Positions 1 through 12,639 of a DNA stretch of 64,000 nt are shown here, one piece after another (within the stretch, counting starts at the first letter, position 1; the number at the start of each line of letters is the position of its first letter). Location of the stretch: NCBI RefSeq assembly GCF_964340395.1, contig NW_027554298.1, positions 1 through 64,000 of the forward strand. Reading direction: 5' to 3'. The stretch comes from Glandiceps talaboti (Eukaryota; Hemichordata; Enteropneusta; Spengelidae). A model generated the notes under the pieces. The model was given only the letters and a program-made list of their open reading frames with translations. It searched no databases and was not told the DNA's origin. The translations under genes and the position numbers were made by a program.

Positions 1-3000
1 GACTTAGGTATGATTTAGGAATTAGATTATGCTTTAGGACTTATGTTATGCTTTAGGACCTAGGTTATGCTTTAGGACTTAGGTATGATTTAGGACTTAG
101 GTATGATTTAGGACTTAGGTTATGCTTTAGGACTTAGGTTATGCTTTAGGACTTAGGTTATGCTTTAGGACTTAGCTAAAGATTTAGGAATTACATTATG
201 ATTTAGGACTTATGTTATGATTTAGGACTTAGGTTATTATTTAGGACTTAGGTTATGCTTTACGACTTAGGTATGATTTAGGACTTAGGTTATTACTTAG
301 GACTTAGGCATGATTTAGGACTTACGTATGATTTAGGACTTAGATATGCTTTAGGACTTAGTTATGATTTAGGACTTAGTTATGATTTAGGACTTAGGTT
401 ATGATTTAGGACTTAGGTATGCTTTAAGACTTAGGTATGCTTTAGGACTTAGGTATGCTTTAAGACTTAGGTATGCTTTAGGACTTAGGTATGATTTAGG
501 ACTTAGGTATGCTTTACTACTTAGATATGCTTTAGGACTTAGGTATGATTTAGGAATTAGATTATGCTTTAGGACTTAGGTTATGCTTTAGGACTTAGGT
601 TATACTTTAGGACTTAGGTTATGATTTAGGACTTACGTATGATTTAGGACTTACGTATGATTTAGGACTTAGCTAAAGATTTAGGACTTAGATTATGATT
701 TAGGACTTAAGTATGATTTAGGACTTAGGTTATGATTTAGGACTTAGGTATGATTTAGGACTTAGGTTATTACTTAGGACTTAGGCATGATTTAGGACTT
801 ACGTATGATTTAGGACTTAGATATGCTTTAGGACTTAGTTATGATTTAGGACTTAGTTATGATTTAGGACTTAGGTTATGATTCATGACTTAGGTTATGA
901 TTAGGACTTAGGTATGCTTTAAGACTTAGGTATGCTTTAGGACTTAGGTATGCTTTAGGACTTAGGTATGCTTTAAGACTTAGGTATGCTTTAGGAATTA
1001 GATTATGATTTAGGACTTAGGTTATGCTTTAGGACTTAGGTTATGCTTTTGGACTTAGGTTATGCTTCAGGACTTAGGTTATGATTTAGGACTTAGGTTA
1101 TGATTTAGGACTTACGTATGATTTAGGACTTAGCTAAAGATTTAGGACTTAGATTATGATTTAGGACTTAAGTATGATTTAGGACTTAGGTTATGCTTTA
1201 GGACTTAGGTTATGATTTAGGACTTAGGCATGATTTAGGACTTACGTATGATTTAGGACTTAGATATGCTTTAGGACTTAGTTATGATTTAGGACTTAGT
1301 TATGATTTAGGACTTAGGTTATGATTTAGGACTTAGGTTATGATTAGGACTTAGGTATGCTTTAAGACTTAGGTATGCTTTAGGACTTAGGTATGCTTTA
1401 AGACTTAGGTATGCTTTAGGACTTAGGTATGCTTTAGGACTTAGATATGCTTTAGGACTTAGGTATGATTTAGGACTTAGATTTTGATTTAGGACTTAGG
1501 TTATGCTTTATGACTTAGGTTATGCTTTAGGACTTAGGTTCGGCTTTAGGACTTAGGTTAGGCTTTAGGACTTAGGTTATGATTAAGGACTTAGGTTATG
1601 ATTTAGGTCTTACGTATGATTTAGGACTTAGCTAAAGATTTAGGACTTAGATTATGATTTAGGACTTAAGTATGATTTAGGACTTAGGTTATGCTTTAGG
1701 ACTTACGTTATGATTTAGGACTTAGGTATGATTTAGGACTTACGTATGATTTAGGACTTAGATATGCATTAGGATTTAGGTATGATTTAGGACTTAGGTT
1801 ATGATTTAGGACTTAGGTATGATTTAGGACTTAGGTATGATTTAGGTTATGTTTTAGAACTTAGGTATGATTTAGGACTTAGCTAAAGATTTAGGACTTA
1901 GATTATGATTTAGGACTTATGTTACGATTTCGGACTTAGGTATGATTTAGGACTTAGATATGCTTTAGGACTTAGTTATGATTTAGGACTTAGATTATGA
2001 TTTAGGACTTAGGTATGATTTAGGACTTAGCTTATGATTTAGGACTTAGGTTATGCTTTAGGACTTAGGGTATGATTTAGGACTTAGGTTATGATTGAGG
2101 ACTTAGGTATGATTTAGGACTTAGATATGCTTTAGGACTTAGGTATGTTTTAGGACTTAGGTATGATTTAGGACTTAGGTAATAATTTAGGACTTAGGTT
2201 ATGCTTTAGGACTTAGGTATGCTTTAGGACTTAGGTTATGCTTTAGGACTTAGGTTATGCTTTAGGACTTAGGTTATACTTTAGGACTTAGGTTATGATT
2301 TAGGACTTAGGTATGATTTAGGACTTAGCTAAATATTTAGGAATTAGATTATGATTTAGGACTTATGTTATGATTTAGGACTTAGGTTATGATTTAGGAC
2401 TTAGCTAAAGATTTAGGACTTAGATTATGATTTAGGACTTAGGTATATTTAGGACTTAGGTTATGCTTTAGGTTATGTTTTAGAACTTAGATATGATTTA
2501 GGACTTAGCTAAAGATTTAGGACTTAGATTATGATTTAGGACTTATGTTACGATTTAGGACTTAGCTAAAGATTTAGGACTTAAGTATGATTTAGGACTT
2601 AGGTATGCTTTAGGACTTAGGTTATGCTTTAGGACTTAGGTTATGCTTTAGGACTTAGGTTATGCTTTAGGACTTACGTTATACTTTAGGACTTAGGTTA
2701 TACTTTAGGACTTAGGTTATGATTTTGGACTTAGGTTATGATTTAGGACTTACGTATCATTTAGGACTTAGCTAAAGATTTAGGACTAAGATTATGATTT
2801 AGGACTTAAGTATGATTTAGGACTTAGGTTATGCTTTAGGACTTAGGTTATGCTTTAAGACTTAGGTATGCTTTAGGACTTAGGTATGCTTTAGGACTTA
2901 GGTTATGCTTTAGGACTTAGGTTATGCTTTAGGACTTAGGTTATGCTTTAGGACTTAGGTTATGCTTTAGGACTTAGGTTATGCTTTAGGACTTAGGTTA

Positions 3001-3853
3001 TGCTTTAGGACTTAGGTTATGCTTTAGGACTTAGGTTATGCTTTAGGATTTAGGTTATGCTTTAGGACTTAGGTATGATTTAGGACTTAGGTTATGATTT
3101 AGGACTTAGGTTATGCTTTAGGACTTAGGTATGATTTAGGACTTAGCTAAAGATTTAGGAATTACATTATGATTTAGGACTTATGTTATGATTTAGGACT
3201 TAGGTTATGATTTAGGACTTAGGTTATTACTTAGGACTTAGGCATGATTTAGGACTTACGTATGATTTAGGACTTAGATATGCTTTAGGACTTAGTTATG
3301 ATTTAGGACTTAGGTTATGATTTAGGACTTAGGTTATGCTTTAGGACTTAGGTTATGATTTAGGACTTAGGTTATGATTTAGGACTTACGTATGATTTAG
3401 GACTTAGCTAAAGATTTAGGACTTAGATTATGATTTAGGACTTAAGTATGATTTAGGACTTAGGTTATGCTTTAGGACTTAGGTTATGCTTTAGGACTTA
3501 CGTTATACTTTAGGACTTAGGTTATACTTTAGGACTTAGGTTATGATTTAGGACATAGGTTATGATTTAGGACTTGCGTATGATTTAGGACTTAGCTAAA
3601 GATTTAGGACTTAGATTATGATTTAGGACTTAAGTATGATTTAGGACTTAGGTTATGCTTTAGGACTTAGGTTATGCTTTAGGACTTACGTTATACTTTA
3701 GGACTTAGGTTATACTTTAGGACTTAGGTTATGATTTAGGACTTAGGTTATGATTTAGGACTTAGGTTATGCTTTAGGACTTAGGTTATGATTTAGGACT
3801 TAGGTATGATTTAGGACTTAGCTAAAGATTTAGGACTTAGATTATGATTTAGG
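1..3853 (+). repeat. Section A: diverged array with loose 460-500 bp multimers
   Basis: This stretch mixes 18- and 19-bp monomers with more scattered substitutions than the right of the window, for example TTCGGC near 1,549, GATTTCGG near 1,926 and GGACATAGG near 3,553. The palindromic marker monomer (GCTAAAG) falls at 175, 672, 1,133 and 1,631, intervals of 497, 461 and 498 bp. Between these markers the monomer order is partly conserved: a TTAAGTATG unit, a TTATTACTTAGG unit, a GGCATG unit, then ACGTATG and GATATGC. From about 1,780 the regularity fades and shorter duplications dominate, such as the GGTTATGTTTTAGAAC segment at 1,845 and 2,471. The imperfect periodicity suggests an older higher-order repeat. 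No gene or other element is visible. Confidence 0.85.
2901..3071 (+). repeat. Near-pure run of nine C-type 19-mers
   Basis: Nine consecutive copies of the same 19-mer, GGTTATGCTTTAGGACTTA, start at 2,901 and repeat every 19 bp to 3,071. The only difference I see is GGATT for GGACT in the eighth unit. Elsewhere neighbouring monomers usually alternate between types, so this is a patch of very local homogenisation, as replication slippage or short unequal exchange would produce. Similar but shorter C-type runs lie near 12,540-12,640 and 14,570-14,790. Confidence 0.9.
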
Positions 3854-5690
3854 ACTAATGTTATGATTTAGGACTTAGGCTATGATTTAGGTTATGGTTT
3901 AGGACTTAGGCTATGATTTAGGACTTCTGTATGATTTAGTACTTAGGTTATGCTTTAGGACTTAGGTTATGATTTAGGACTAATGTTATGAATTAGGACT
4001 TAGGTTATGATTTAGGACTTTGGTATGATTTAGAACTTAGATTATGATTTAGGACTTAGGTATGATTGAGGACTTAGGTGTGATTTATGACTTAGATTAT
4101 GATTTAGGACTTAGGTATGATTTAGGACTTAGGTTATGATTTAGGACTTAGGTTATGATTTAGGACTTAGGTTATGCTTTAGGACTTAGGTTATGATTTA
4201 GGACTTAGGTTATGATTTAGGACTTAGGTATGATTTAGGACTTAGATGTGCTTTAGGACTTAGGTATGATTTAGGACTTAGATTATGATTTAGGACTTAG
4301 GTTATGCTTTAGGACTTAGGTTATGATTTAGGACTTAGGTTATGATTAGGTCTTAGGTTATGATTTAGGACTTAGCTAAAGATTTAGGACTTAGATTATG
4401 ATTTAGGACTTAGATTATGATTTAGGACTTATGTTATGATCTAGGACTTAGGCTATGATTTAGGTTATGATTTAGGACTTAGGTATCCTTTATGACTTAG
4501 GTATGCTTTAAGACTTAGGTATCCTTTATGACTTAGGTATGATTTAGGACTTAGGTATGCTTTAAGACTTAGGTATCCTTTATGACTTAGGTATGATTTA
4601 GGACTTAGATATGCTTTAGGACTTAGGTATGTTTTAGGACTTAGGTATGCTTTAGGACTTAGGTATGATTTAGGACTTAGGTATGATTTAGGACTTAGAT
4701 TATGATTTAGGACTTAGGTTATGATTTAGGACTTAGGTATGATTTAGGTTATGATTTAGGACTTAGGTTATGATTTAGGACTTAGGTTATGATTTAGGAC
4801 TTAGGTATGCTTTAGGACTTAGGTATGCTTTAGGACTTAGGTATGCTTTAGGACTTAGGTATGATTTAGACTTAGGTATCCTTTATGACTTAGGTATGAT
4901 TTAGGACTTAGGTATGATTTAGGACTTAGGTATGTTTTAGGACTTAGGTATGATTTAGGACTTAGGTATGATTTAGGACTTAGGTATGATTTAGGACTTA
5001 GATTATGATTTAGGACTTAGGTTATGATTTAGGACTTAGGTATGCTTTAGGACTTAGGTATGATTTAGACTTAGGTTATGATTTGGGACTTAGGTATGCT
5101 TTAGGACTTAGGTTATGCAATAGGACTTAGGTTATGATTTAGGACTTAAATATGATTTAGGACTTAGGTATGCTTTAGGACTTAGGTATGATTTAGGACT
5201 TACGTATGATTTAGGACTTAGGTATGATTTAGGACTTAGGTTATGCTTTAGGACTTAGGTTATGCTTTAGGACTTAAATATGATTTAGGACTTATGTTAT
5301 GATTTAGGACTTAGGCTATGATTTAGGTTATGATTTAGGACTTAGGTTATGATTTAGGACTTATGTTATGATTTAGGACTTAGGTATGATTTAGGACTTA
5401 GATATGGTTTAGGACTTAGGTATGCTTTAGGACTTAGGTTATGATTTAGGACTTAGGTTATGATTTAGGACTTATGTTATGATTTAGGACTTAGGTATGA
5501 TTTAGGACTTAGATATGGTTTAGGACTTAGGTATGCTTTAGGACTTAGGTATGCTTGAGGACTTAGGTATGATTTAGGACTTAGGTATGATTTAGGACTT
5601 AGGTTATGCTTTAGGACTTAGGTTATGATTTAGGACTTAGGTATGATTTAGGACTTAGCTAAAGATTTAGGACTTAGATTATGATTTAGG
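3854..5690 (+). repeat. Section B, unit 1 (1,837 bp, short form)
   Basis: The first of four units that begin with ACTAATGTTATG and then carry the ordered markers CTTCTGTATG (3,924), GTGTGATTTATG (4,078) and AGATGTGC (4,244). The spacing from GTGTG to AGATGTG is 166 bp, as in unit 4 but not units 2 and 3 (336 bp). It also carries TATGATTGAGG just before GTGTG, again shared only with unit 4. It lacks the CTTTTTTAC marker found in the other three. Its second half is rich in 18-mers and in a TATCCTTTATGAC variant. Distance to the next unit, measured with three markers, is consistently 1,837 bp. Confidence 0.88.
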
Positions 5691-7959
5691 ACTAATGTTA
5701 TGATTTAGGACTTAGGCTATGATTTAGGTTATGGTTTAGGACTTAGGCTATGATTTAGGACTTCTGTATGATTTAGTACTTAGGTTATGCTTTAGGACTT
5801 AGGTTATGATTTAGGACTAATGTTATGAATTAGGACTTAGGTTATGATTTAGGACTTTGGTATGATTTAGAACTTAGATTATGATTTAGGACTTAGGTAT
5901 GATTTAGGACTTAGGTGTGATTTATGACTTAGATTATGATTTAGGACTTAGGTATGATTTAGGACTTAGGTTATGATTTAGGACTTAGGTTATGATTTAG
6001 GACTTAGGTTATGATTTAGGACTTAGGTTATGATTTAGGAGTTAGGTTATGATTTAGGACTTAGGTTATGATTTAGGACTTAGGTTATGATTTAGTACTT
6101 AGGTTATGCTTTAGGACTTAGGTATGATTTAGGACTTAGGTTATGATTTAGGACTTAGATTATGATTTAGTACTTAGGTTATGCTTTAGGACTTAGGTTA
6201 TGATTTAGGACTTAGGTTATGATTTAGGACTTAGGTATGATTTAGGACTTAGATGTGCTTTAGGACTTAGGTATGATTTAGGACTTAGATTATGATTTAG
6301 GACTTAGGTTATGCTTTAGGACTTAGGTTATGATTTAGGACTTAGGTTATGATTAGGTCTTAGGTTATGATTTAGGACTTAGCTAAAGATTTAGGACTTA
6401 GATTATGATTTAGGACTTAGTTATGATTTAGGACTTAGTTATGATTTAGGACTTAGGTTATGATTTAAGACATAGGTTATGATTAGGACTTAGGTTATGA
6501 TTTAGGACTTAGGTATGATTTAGGACTTAGGTTATGATTTAAGACTTAGGTATGCTTTAGGACTTAGGTATGATTTAGGACTTAGGTATGCTTTAGGACT
6601 TAGGTTATGATTTAGGACTTAGGTTATGATTAGGTCTTAGGTTATGATTTAGCACTTAGCTAAAGATTTAGGACTTAGATTATGATTTAGGACTTAGTTA
6701 TGATTTAGGACTTAGGTTATGATTTAGGACATAGGTTATGATTAGGACTTAGGTTATGATTTAGGACTTAGGTATGATTTAGGACTTAGGTTATGATTTA
6801 AGACTTAGGTATGCTTTAGGACTTAGGTATGCTTTAGGACTTAGGTATGATTTAGGACTTATGTATGCTTTAGGACTTAGGTATGATTTAGGACTTAGGT
6901 TATGCTTTTTTACTTAGGTTATGCTTTAGGACTTAGGTTATGATTTAGGACTTAGGTATGCTTTAGGACTTAGGTATGCTTTAAGACTTAGGTATGCTTT
7001 AGGACTTAGGTATGCTTTAGGACTTAGGTATGATTTAGACTTAGGTATCCTTTATGACTTAGGTATGATTTAGGTTATGATTTAGGACTTAGGTTATGAT
7101 TTAGGACTTAGGTTATGATTTAGGACTTAGGTATGCTTTAGGACTTAGGTATGCTTTAAGACTTAGGTATGCTTTAGGACTTAGGTATGCTTTAGGACTT
7201 AGGTATGATTTAGACTTAGGTATCCTTTATGACTTAGGTATGATTTAGGACTTAGGTATGATTTAGGACTTAGGTATGTTTTAGGACTTAGGTATGCTTT
7301 AGGACTTAGGTATGATTTAGGACTTAGGTATGATTTAGGACTTAGATTATGATTTAGGACTTAGGTTATGATTTAGGACTTAGGTATGCTTTAAGACTTA
7401 GGTATGCTTTAGGACTTAGGTATGCTTTAGGACTTAGGTATGATTTAGACTTAGGTTATGATTTGGGACTTAGGTATGCTTTAGGACTTAGGTTATGCTT
7501 TAGGACTTAGGTTATGATTTAGGACTTAAATATGATTTAGGACTTAGGTATGCTTTAGGACTTAGGTATGATTTAGGACTTACGTATGATTTAGGACTTA
7601 GGTATGATTTAGGACTTAGGTTATGCTTTAGGACTTAGGTTATGTTTTAGGACTTAAATATGATTTAGGACTTATGTTATGATTTAGGACTTAGGCTATG
7701 ATTTAGGTTATGATTTAGGACTTAGGTTATGATTTAGGACTTATGTTATGATTTAGGACTTAGGTATGATTTAGGACTTAGATATGGTTTAGGACTTAGG
7801 TATGCTTTAGGACTTAGGTATGCTTGAGGACTTAGGTATGATTTAGGACTTAGGTATGATTTAGGACTTAGGTTATGCTTTAGGACTTAGGTTATGATTT
7901 AGGACTTAGGTATGATTTAGGACTTAGCTAAAGATTTAGGACTTAGATTATGATTTAGG
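5691..7959 (+). repeat. Section B, unit 2 (2,269 bp, long form)
   Basis: Begins with ACTAATG at 5,691, then CTTCTGTATG at 5,761, GTGTGATTTATG at 5,915, AGATGTGC at 6,251, AGCACTTAGC at 6,651 and CTTTTTTAC at 6,905. The interval GTGTG to AGATGTG is 336 bp, 170 bp longer than in units 1 and 4, owing to extra monomers that include the private GGAGTTAGG variant near 6,039. The offset to unit 3 is 2,269 bp for the unit start and for the CTTCTG, GTGTG, AGATGTG and AGCAC markers, so the unit was copied as a block. Confidence 0.9.
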
Positions 7960-10246
7960 ACTAATGTTATGATTTAGGACTTAGGCTATGATTTAGGTTA
8001 TGGTTTAGGACTTAGGCTATGATTTAGGACTTCTGTATGATTTAGTACTTAGGTTATGCTTTAGGACTTAGGTTATGATTTAGGACTAATGTTATGAATT
8101 AGGACTTAGGTTATGATTTAGGACTTTGGTATGATTTAGAACTTAGATTATGATTTAGGACTTAGGTATGATTTAGGACTTAGGTGTGATTTATGACTTA
8201 GATTATGATTTAGGACTTAGGTATGATTTAGGACTTAGGTTATGATTTAGGACTTAGGTTATGATTTAGGACTTAGGTTATGATTTAGGACTTAGGTTAT
8301 GATTTAGGAGTTAGGTTATGATTTAGGACTTAGGTTATGATTTAGGACTTAGGTTATGATTTAGTACTTAGGTTATGCTTTAGGACTTAGGTATGATTTA
8401 GGACTTAGGTTATGATTTAGGACTTAGATTATGATTTAGTACTTAGGTTATGCTTTAGGACTTAGGTTATGATTTAGGACTTAGGTTATGATTTAGGACT
8501 TAGGTATGATTTAGGACTTAGATGTGCTTTAGGACTTAGGTATGATTTAGGACTTAGATTATGATTTAGGACTTAGGTTATGCTTTAGGACTTAGGTTAT
8601 GATTTAGGACTTAGGTTATGATTAGGTCTTAGGTTATGATTTAGGACTTAGCTAAAGATTTAGGACTTAGATTATGATTTAGGACTTAGTTATGATTTAG
8701 GACTTAGTTATGATTTAGGACTTAGGTTATGATTTAAGACATAGGTTATGATTAGGACTTAGGTTATGATTTAGGACTTAGGTATGATTTAGGACTTAGG
8801 TTATGATTTAAGACTTAGGTATGCTTTAGGACTTAGGTATGATTTAGGACTTAGGTATGCTTTAGGACTTAGGTTATGATTTAGGACTTAGGTTATGATT
8901 AGGTCTTAGGTTATGATTTAGCACTTAGCTAAAGATTTAGGACTTAGATTATGATTTAGGACTTAGTTATGATTTAGGACTTAGGTTATGATTTAGGACA
9001 TAGGTTATGATTAGGACTTAGGTTATGATTTAGGACTTAGGTATGATTTAGGACTTAGGTTATGATTTAAGACTTAGGTATGCTTTAGGACTTAGGTATG
9101 CTTTAGGACTTAGGTATGCTTTAGGACTTAGGTATGATTTAGGACTTAGGTATGCTTTAGGACTTAGGTATGATTTAGGACTTAGGTTATGCTTTTTTAC
9201 TTAGGTTATGCTTTAGGACTTAGGTTATGATTTAGGACTTAGGTATGCTTTAGGACTTAGGTATGCTTTAAGACTTAGGTATGCTTTAGGACTTAGGTAT
9301 GCTTTAGGACTTAGGTATGATTTAGACTTAGGTATCCTTTATGACTTAGGTATGATTTAGGTTATGATTTAGGACTTAGGTTATGATTTAGGACTTAGGT
9401 TATGATTTAGGACTTAGGTATGCTTTAGGACTTAGGTATGCTTTAAGACTTAGGTATGCTTTAGGACTTAGGTATGCTTTAGGACTTAGGTATGATTTAG
9501 ACTTAGGTATCCTTTATGACTTAGGTATGATTTAGGACTTAGGTATGATTTAGGACTTAGGTATGTTTTAGGACTTAGGTATGCTTTAGGACTTAGGTAT
9601 GATTTAGGACTTAGGTATGATTTAGGACTTAGATTATGATTTAGGACTTAGGTTATGATTTAGGACTTAGGTATGCTTTAAGACTTAGGTATGCTTTAGG
9701 ACTTAGGTATGCTTTAGGACTTAGGTATGATTTAGACTTAGGTTATGATTTGGGACTTAGGTATGCTTTAGGACTTAGGTTATGCTTTAGGACTTAGGTT
9801 ATGATTTAGGACTTAAATATGATTTAGGACTTAGGTATGCTTTAGGACTTAGGTATGATTTAGGACTTACGTATGATTTAGGACTTAGGTATGATTTAGG
9901 ACTTAGGTTATGCTTTAGGACTTAGGTTATGCTTTAGGACTTAAATATGATTTAGGACTTATGTTATGATTTAGGACTTAGGCTATGATTTAGGTTATGA
10001 TTTAGGACTTAGGTTATGATTTAGGACTTATGTTATGATTTAGGACTTAGGTATGATTTAGGACTTAGATATGGTTTAGGACTTAGGTATGCTTTAGGAC
10101 TTAGGTATGCTTGAGGACTTAGGTATGATTTAGGACTTAGGTATGATTTAGGACTTAGGTTATGCTTTAGGACTTAGGTTATGATTTAGGACTTAGGTAT
10201 GATTTAGGACTTAGCTAAAGATTTAGGACTTAGATTATGATTTAGG
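7960..10246 (+). repeat. Section B, unit 3 (2,287 bp, long form)
   Basis: Matches unit 2 marker for marker: ACTAATG 7,960, CTTCTG 8,030, GTGTG 8,184, GGAGTT 8,307, AGATGTG 8,520, AGCAC 8,920, CTTTTTTAC 9,192. It is 18 bp longer than unit 2. The AGCAC offset is still 2,269 but the CTTTTTTAC offset is 2,287, so the extra 18-mer lies between 8,920 and 9,192. It is therefore unit 2 plus one monomer. A segment inside it (8,285-8,690) is the apparent source or relative of the section B fragment in section C. Confidence 0.9.
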
Positions 10247-11531
10247 ACTAATGTTATGATTTAGGACTTAGGCTATGATTTAGGTTATGGTTTAGGACTT
10301 AGGCTATGATTTAGGACTTCTGTATGATTTAGTACTTAGGTTATGCTTTAGGACTTAGGTTATGATTTAGGACTAATGTTATGAATTAGGACTTAGGTTA
10401 TGATTTAGGACTTTGGTATGATTTAGAACTTAGATTATGATTTAGGACTTAGGTATGATTGAGGACTTAGGTGTGATTTATGACTTAGATTATGATTTAG
10501 GACTTAGGTATGATTTAGGACTTAGGTTATGATTTAGGACTTAGGTTATGATTTAGGACTTAGGTTATGCTTTAGGACTTAGGTTATGATTTAGGACTTA
10601 GGTTATGATTTAGGACTTAGGTATGATTTAGGACTTAGATGTGCTTTAGGACTTAGGTATGATTTAGGACTTAGATTATGATTTAGGACTTAGGTTATGC
10701 TTTAGGACTTAGGTTATGATTTAGGACTTAGGTTATGATTAGGTCTTAGGTTATGATTTAGGACTTAGCTAAAGATTTAGGACTTAGATTATGATTTAGG
10801 ACTTAGTTATGATTTAGGACTTAGTTATTATTTAGGACTTAGGTTATGATTTAAGACATAGGTTATGATTAGGACTTAGGTTATGATTTAGGACTTAGGT
10901 ATGATTTAGGACTTAGGTTATGATTTAAGACTTAGGTATGCTTTAGGACTTAGGTATGATTTAGGACTTAGGTATGCTTTAGGACTTAGGTTATGATTTA
11001 GGACTTAGGTTATGATTAGGTCTTAGGTTATGATTTAGCACTTAGCTAAAGATTTAGGACTTAGATTATGATTTAGGACTTAGTTATGATTTAGGACTTA
11101 GGTATGATTTAGGACTTAGGTTATGATTTAAGACTTAGGTATGCTTTAGGACTTAGGTATGATTTAGGACTTAGGTATGCTTTAGGACTTAGGTTATGAT
11201 TTAGGACTTAGGTTATGATTAGGTCTTAGGTTATGATTTAGCACTTAGCTAAAGATTTAGGACTTAGATTATGATTTAGGACTTAGTTATGATTTAGGAC
11301 TTAGGTTATGATTTAGGACATAGGTTATGATTAGGACTTAGGTTATGATTTAGGACTTAGGTATGATTTAGGACTTAGGTTATGATTTAAGACTTAGGTA
11401 TGCTTTAGGACTTAGGTATGCTTTAGGACTTAGGTATGATTTAGGACTTAGGTATGCTTTAGGACTTAGGTATGATTTAGGACTTAGGTTATGCTTTTTT
11501 ACTTAGGTTATGCTTTAGGACTTAGGTTATA
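10247..11531 (+). repeat. Section B, unit 4 (truncated, short form)
   Basis: Begins with ACTAATG at 10,247, followed by CTTCTG 10,317, GTGTG 10,471 and AGATGTG 10,637. The 166-bp GTGTG-AGATGTG spacing and the preceding GATTGAGG variant match unit 1, not its immediate neighbours. The AGCACTTAGC marker occurs twice, at 11,037 and 11,240, showing an internal duplication of about 203 bp. The CTTTTTTAC marker is at 11,494. Homology to units 2 and 3 stops about 11,531, inside a monomer, where GGTTATGATTTAGG is replaced by GGTTATAAATTAGC. Roughly the last kilobase of the unit is missing. Confidence 0.87.
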
Positions 11532-11640
11532 AATTAGCACATAAATATGATTTAGTACTTAGGTTATGCTTTAGGACTTATGTTATGAATTAGGACTTAG
11601 GTTATGATTTAGTTCTTTGGTATGATTTAGAACTTAGATT
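11532..11640 (+). repeat. Highly diverged junction between sections B and C
   Basis: About six monomers here depart more from the consensus than any others I saw. They include AAATTAGCACATAAATATG, GATTTAGTACTTAGG, TATGAATTAGG, TTTAGTTCTTTGG and TTTAGAACTTAG. Some of these variants (GAATTAGG, CTTTGGTATG, TAGAACTTAG) resemble the opening part of section B units, so this may be a decayed B start. The stretch marks the right edge of the B array. Confidence 0.75.
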
Positions 11641-11689
11641 ATGATTTAGGACTTAGGTTATGCTTTAGGACTTAGGTTATGCTTTAGGA

Positions 11690-11975
11690 CTTAGGTTATG
11701 ATTTAGGACTTAGGTATGATTTAGGACTTAGCTAAAGATTTAGGAATTAGATTATGATTTAGGACTTATGTTATGATTTAGGACTTAGGTTATGATTTAG
11801 GACTTAGCTAAAGATTTAGGACTTAGATTATGATTTAGGACTTAGGTATGATTTAGGACTTAGGTTATGCTTTAGGTTATGTTTTAGAACTTAGATATGA
11901 TTTAGGACTTAGCTAAAGATTTAGGACTTAGATTATGATTTAGGACTTATGTTACGATTTAGGACTTAGGTATGA
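11690..11975 (+). repeat. Section A module reappearing downstream of section B
   Basis: The order of variants here matches that at about 2,286-2,571 with a constant offset of 9,404 bp: GGTTATGTTTTAGAAC is at 2,471 and 11,875, and GTTACGATTT is at 2,547 and 11,951. After GTTACG the sequence continues with GGTATG and GATATGC, as in the related copy at 1,921 rather than the one at 2,547, so this copy combines features of two section A segments. It shows that sections A and C belong to one lineage and that section B lies between them. Confidence 0.8.
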
Positions 11976-12639
11976 TTTAGGACTTAGATATGCTTTAGGA
12001 CTTAGGTATGATTTAGGACTTAGGTATGCTTTAGGACTTAGGTTATGCTTTAGGACTTAGGTTATACTTTAGGACTTAGGTTATGCTTTAGGACTTACGT
12101 TATGCTTTAGGACTTAGGTTATACTTTAGGACTTAGGTTATGATTTAGGACTTACGTATGATTTAGGACTTAGCTAAAGATTTAGGACTTAGGTATGATT
12201 TAGGACTTAGTTATGATTTAGGACTTAGGTATGATTTAGGACTTAGGTTATTACTTAGGTCTTAGGCATGATTTAGGACTTACGTATGATTTAGGACTTA
12301 GATATGCTTTAGGACTTAGTTATGATTTAGGACTTAGTTATGATTTAGGACTTAGGTTATGATTTAGGACTTAGGTTATGATTAGGACTTAGGTATGCTT
12401 TAAGACTTAGGTATGCTTTAGGACTTAGGTATGCTTTAAGACTTAGGTATGCTTTAGGACTTAGGTATGATTTAGGACTTAGGTATGCTTTAGGACTTAG
12501 ATATGCTTTAGGACTTAGGTATGATTTAGGAATTAGATTATGCTTTAGGACTTAGGTTATGCTTTAGGACTTAGGTTATGCTTTAGGACTTAGGTTATGC
12601 TTTAGGACTTAGGTTATGCTTTAGGACTTAGGTTATGCT

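Noticed and set aside
4560-4710. Open reading stretch in a run of 18-mers (repeating Leu-Gly-Leu-Arg-Tyr-Asp/Ala hexapeptide)
   Set aside because: It is open only because 18 is a multiple of three. It has no ATG in frame, no ribosome-site or splice context, and ends as soon as a 19-mer shifts the frame. The same applies to similar runs near 4,880-5,000, 7,000-7,060 and 17,430-17,520.
3854-11531. Section B as an inverted or rearranged segment
   Set aside because: All monomers in it have the same orientation as the flanks. Only the order and variants of monomers differ.
11532-11640. Transposable element insertion at the section B/C boundary
   Set aside because: Monomer structure can still be followed through the stretch. 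There are no terminal repeats, target-site duplication or coding sequence, only diverged satellite.
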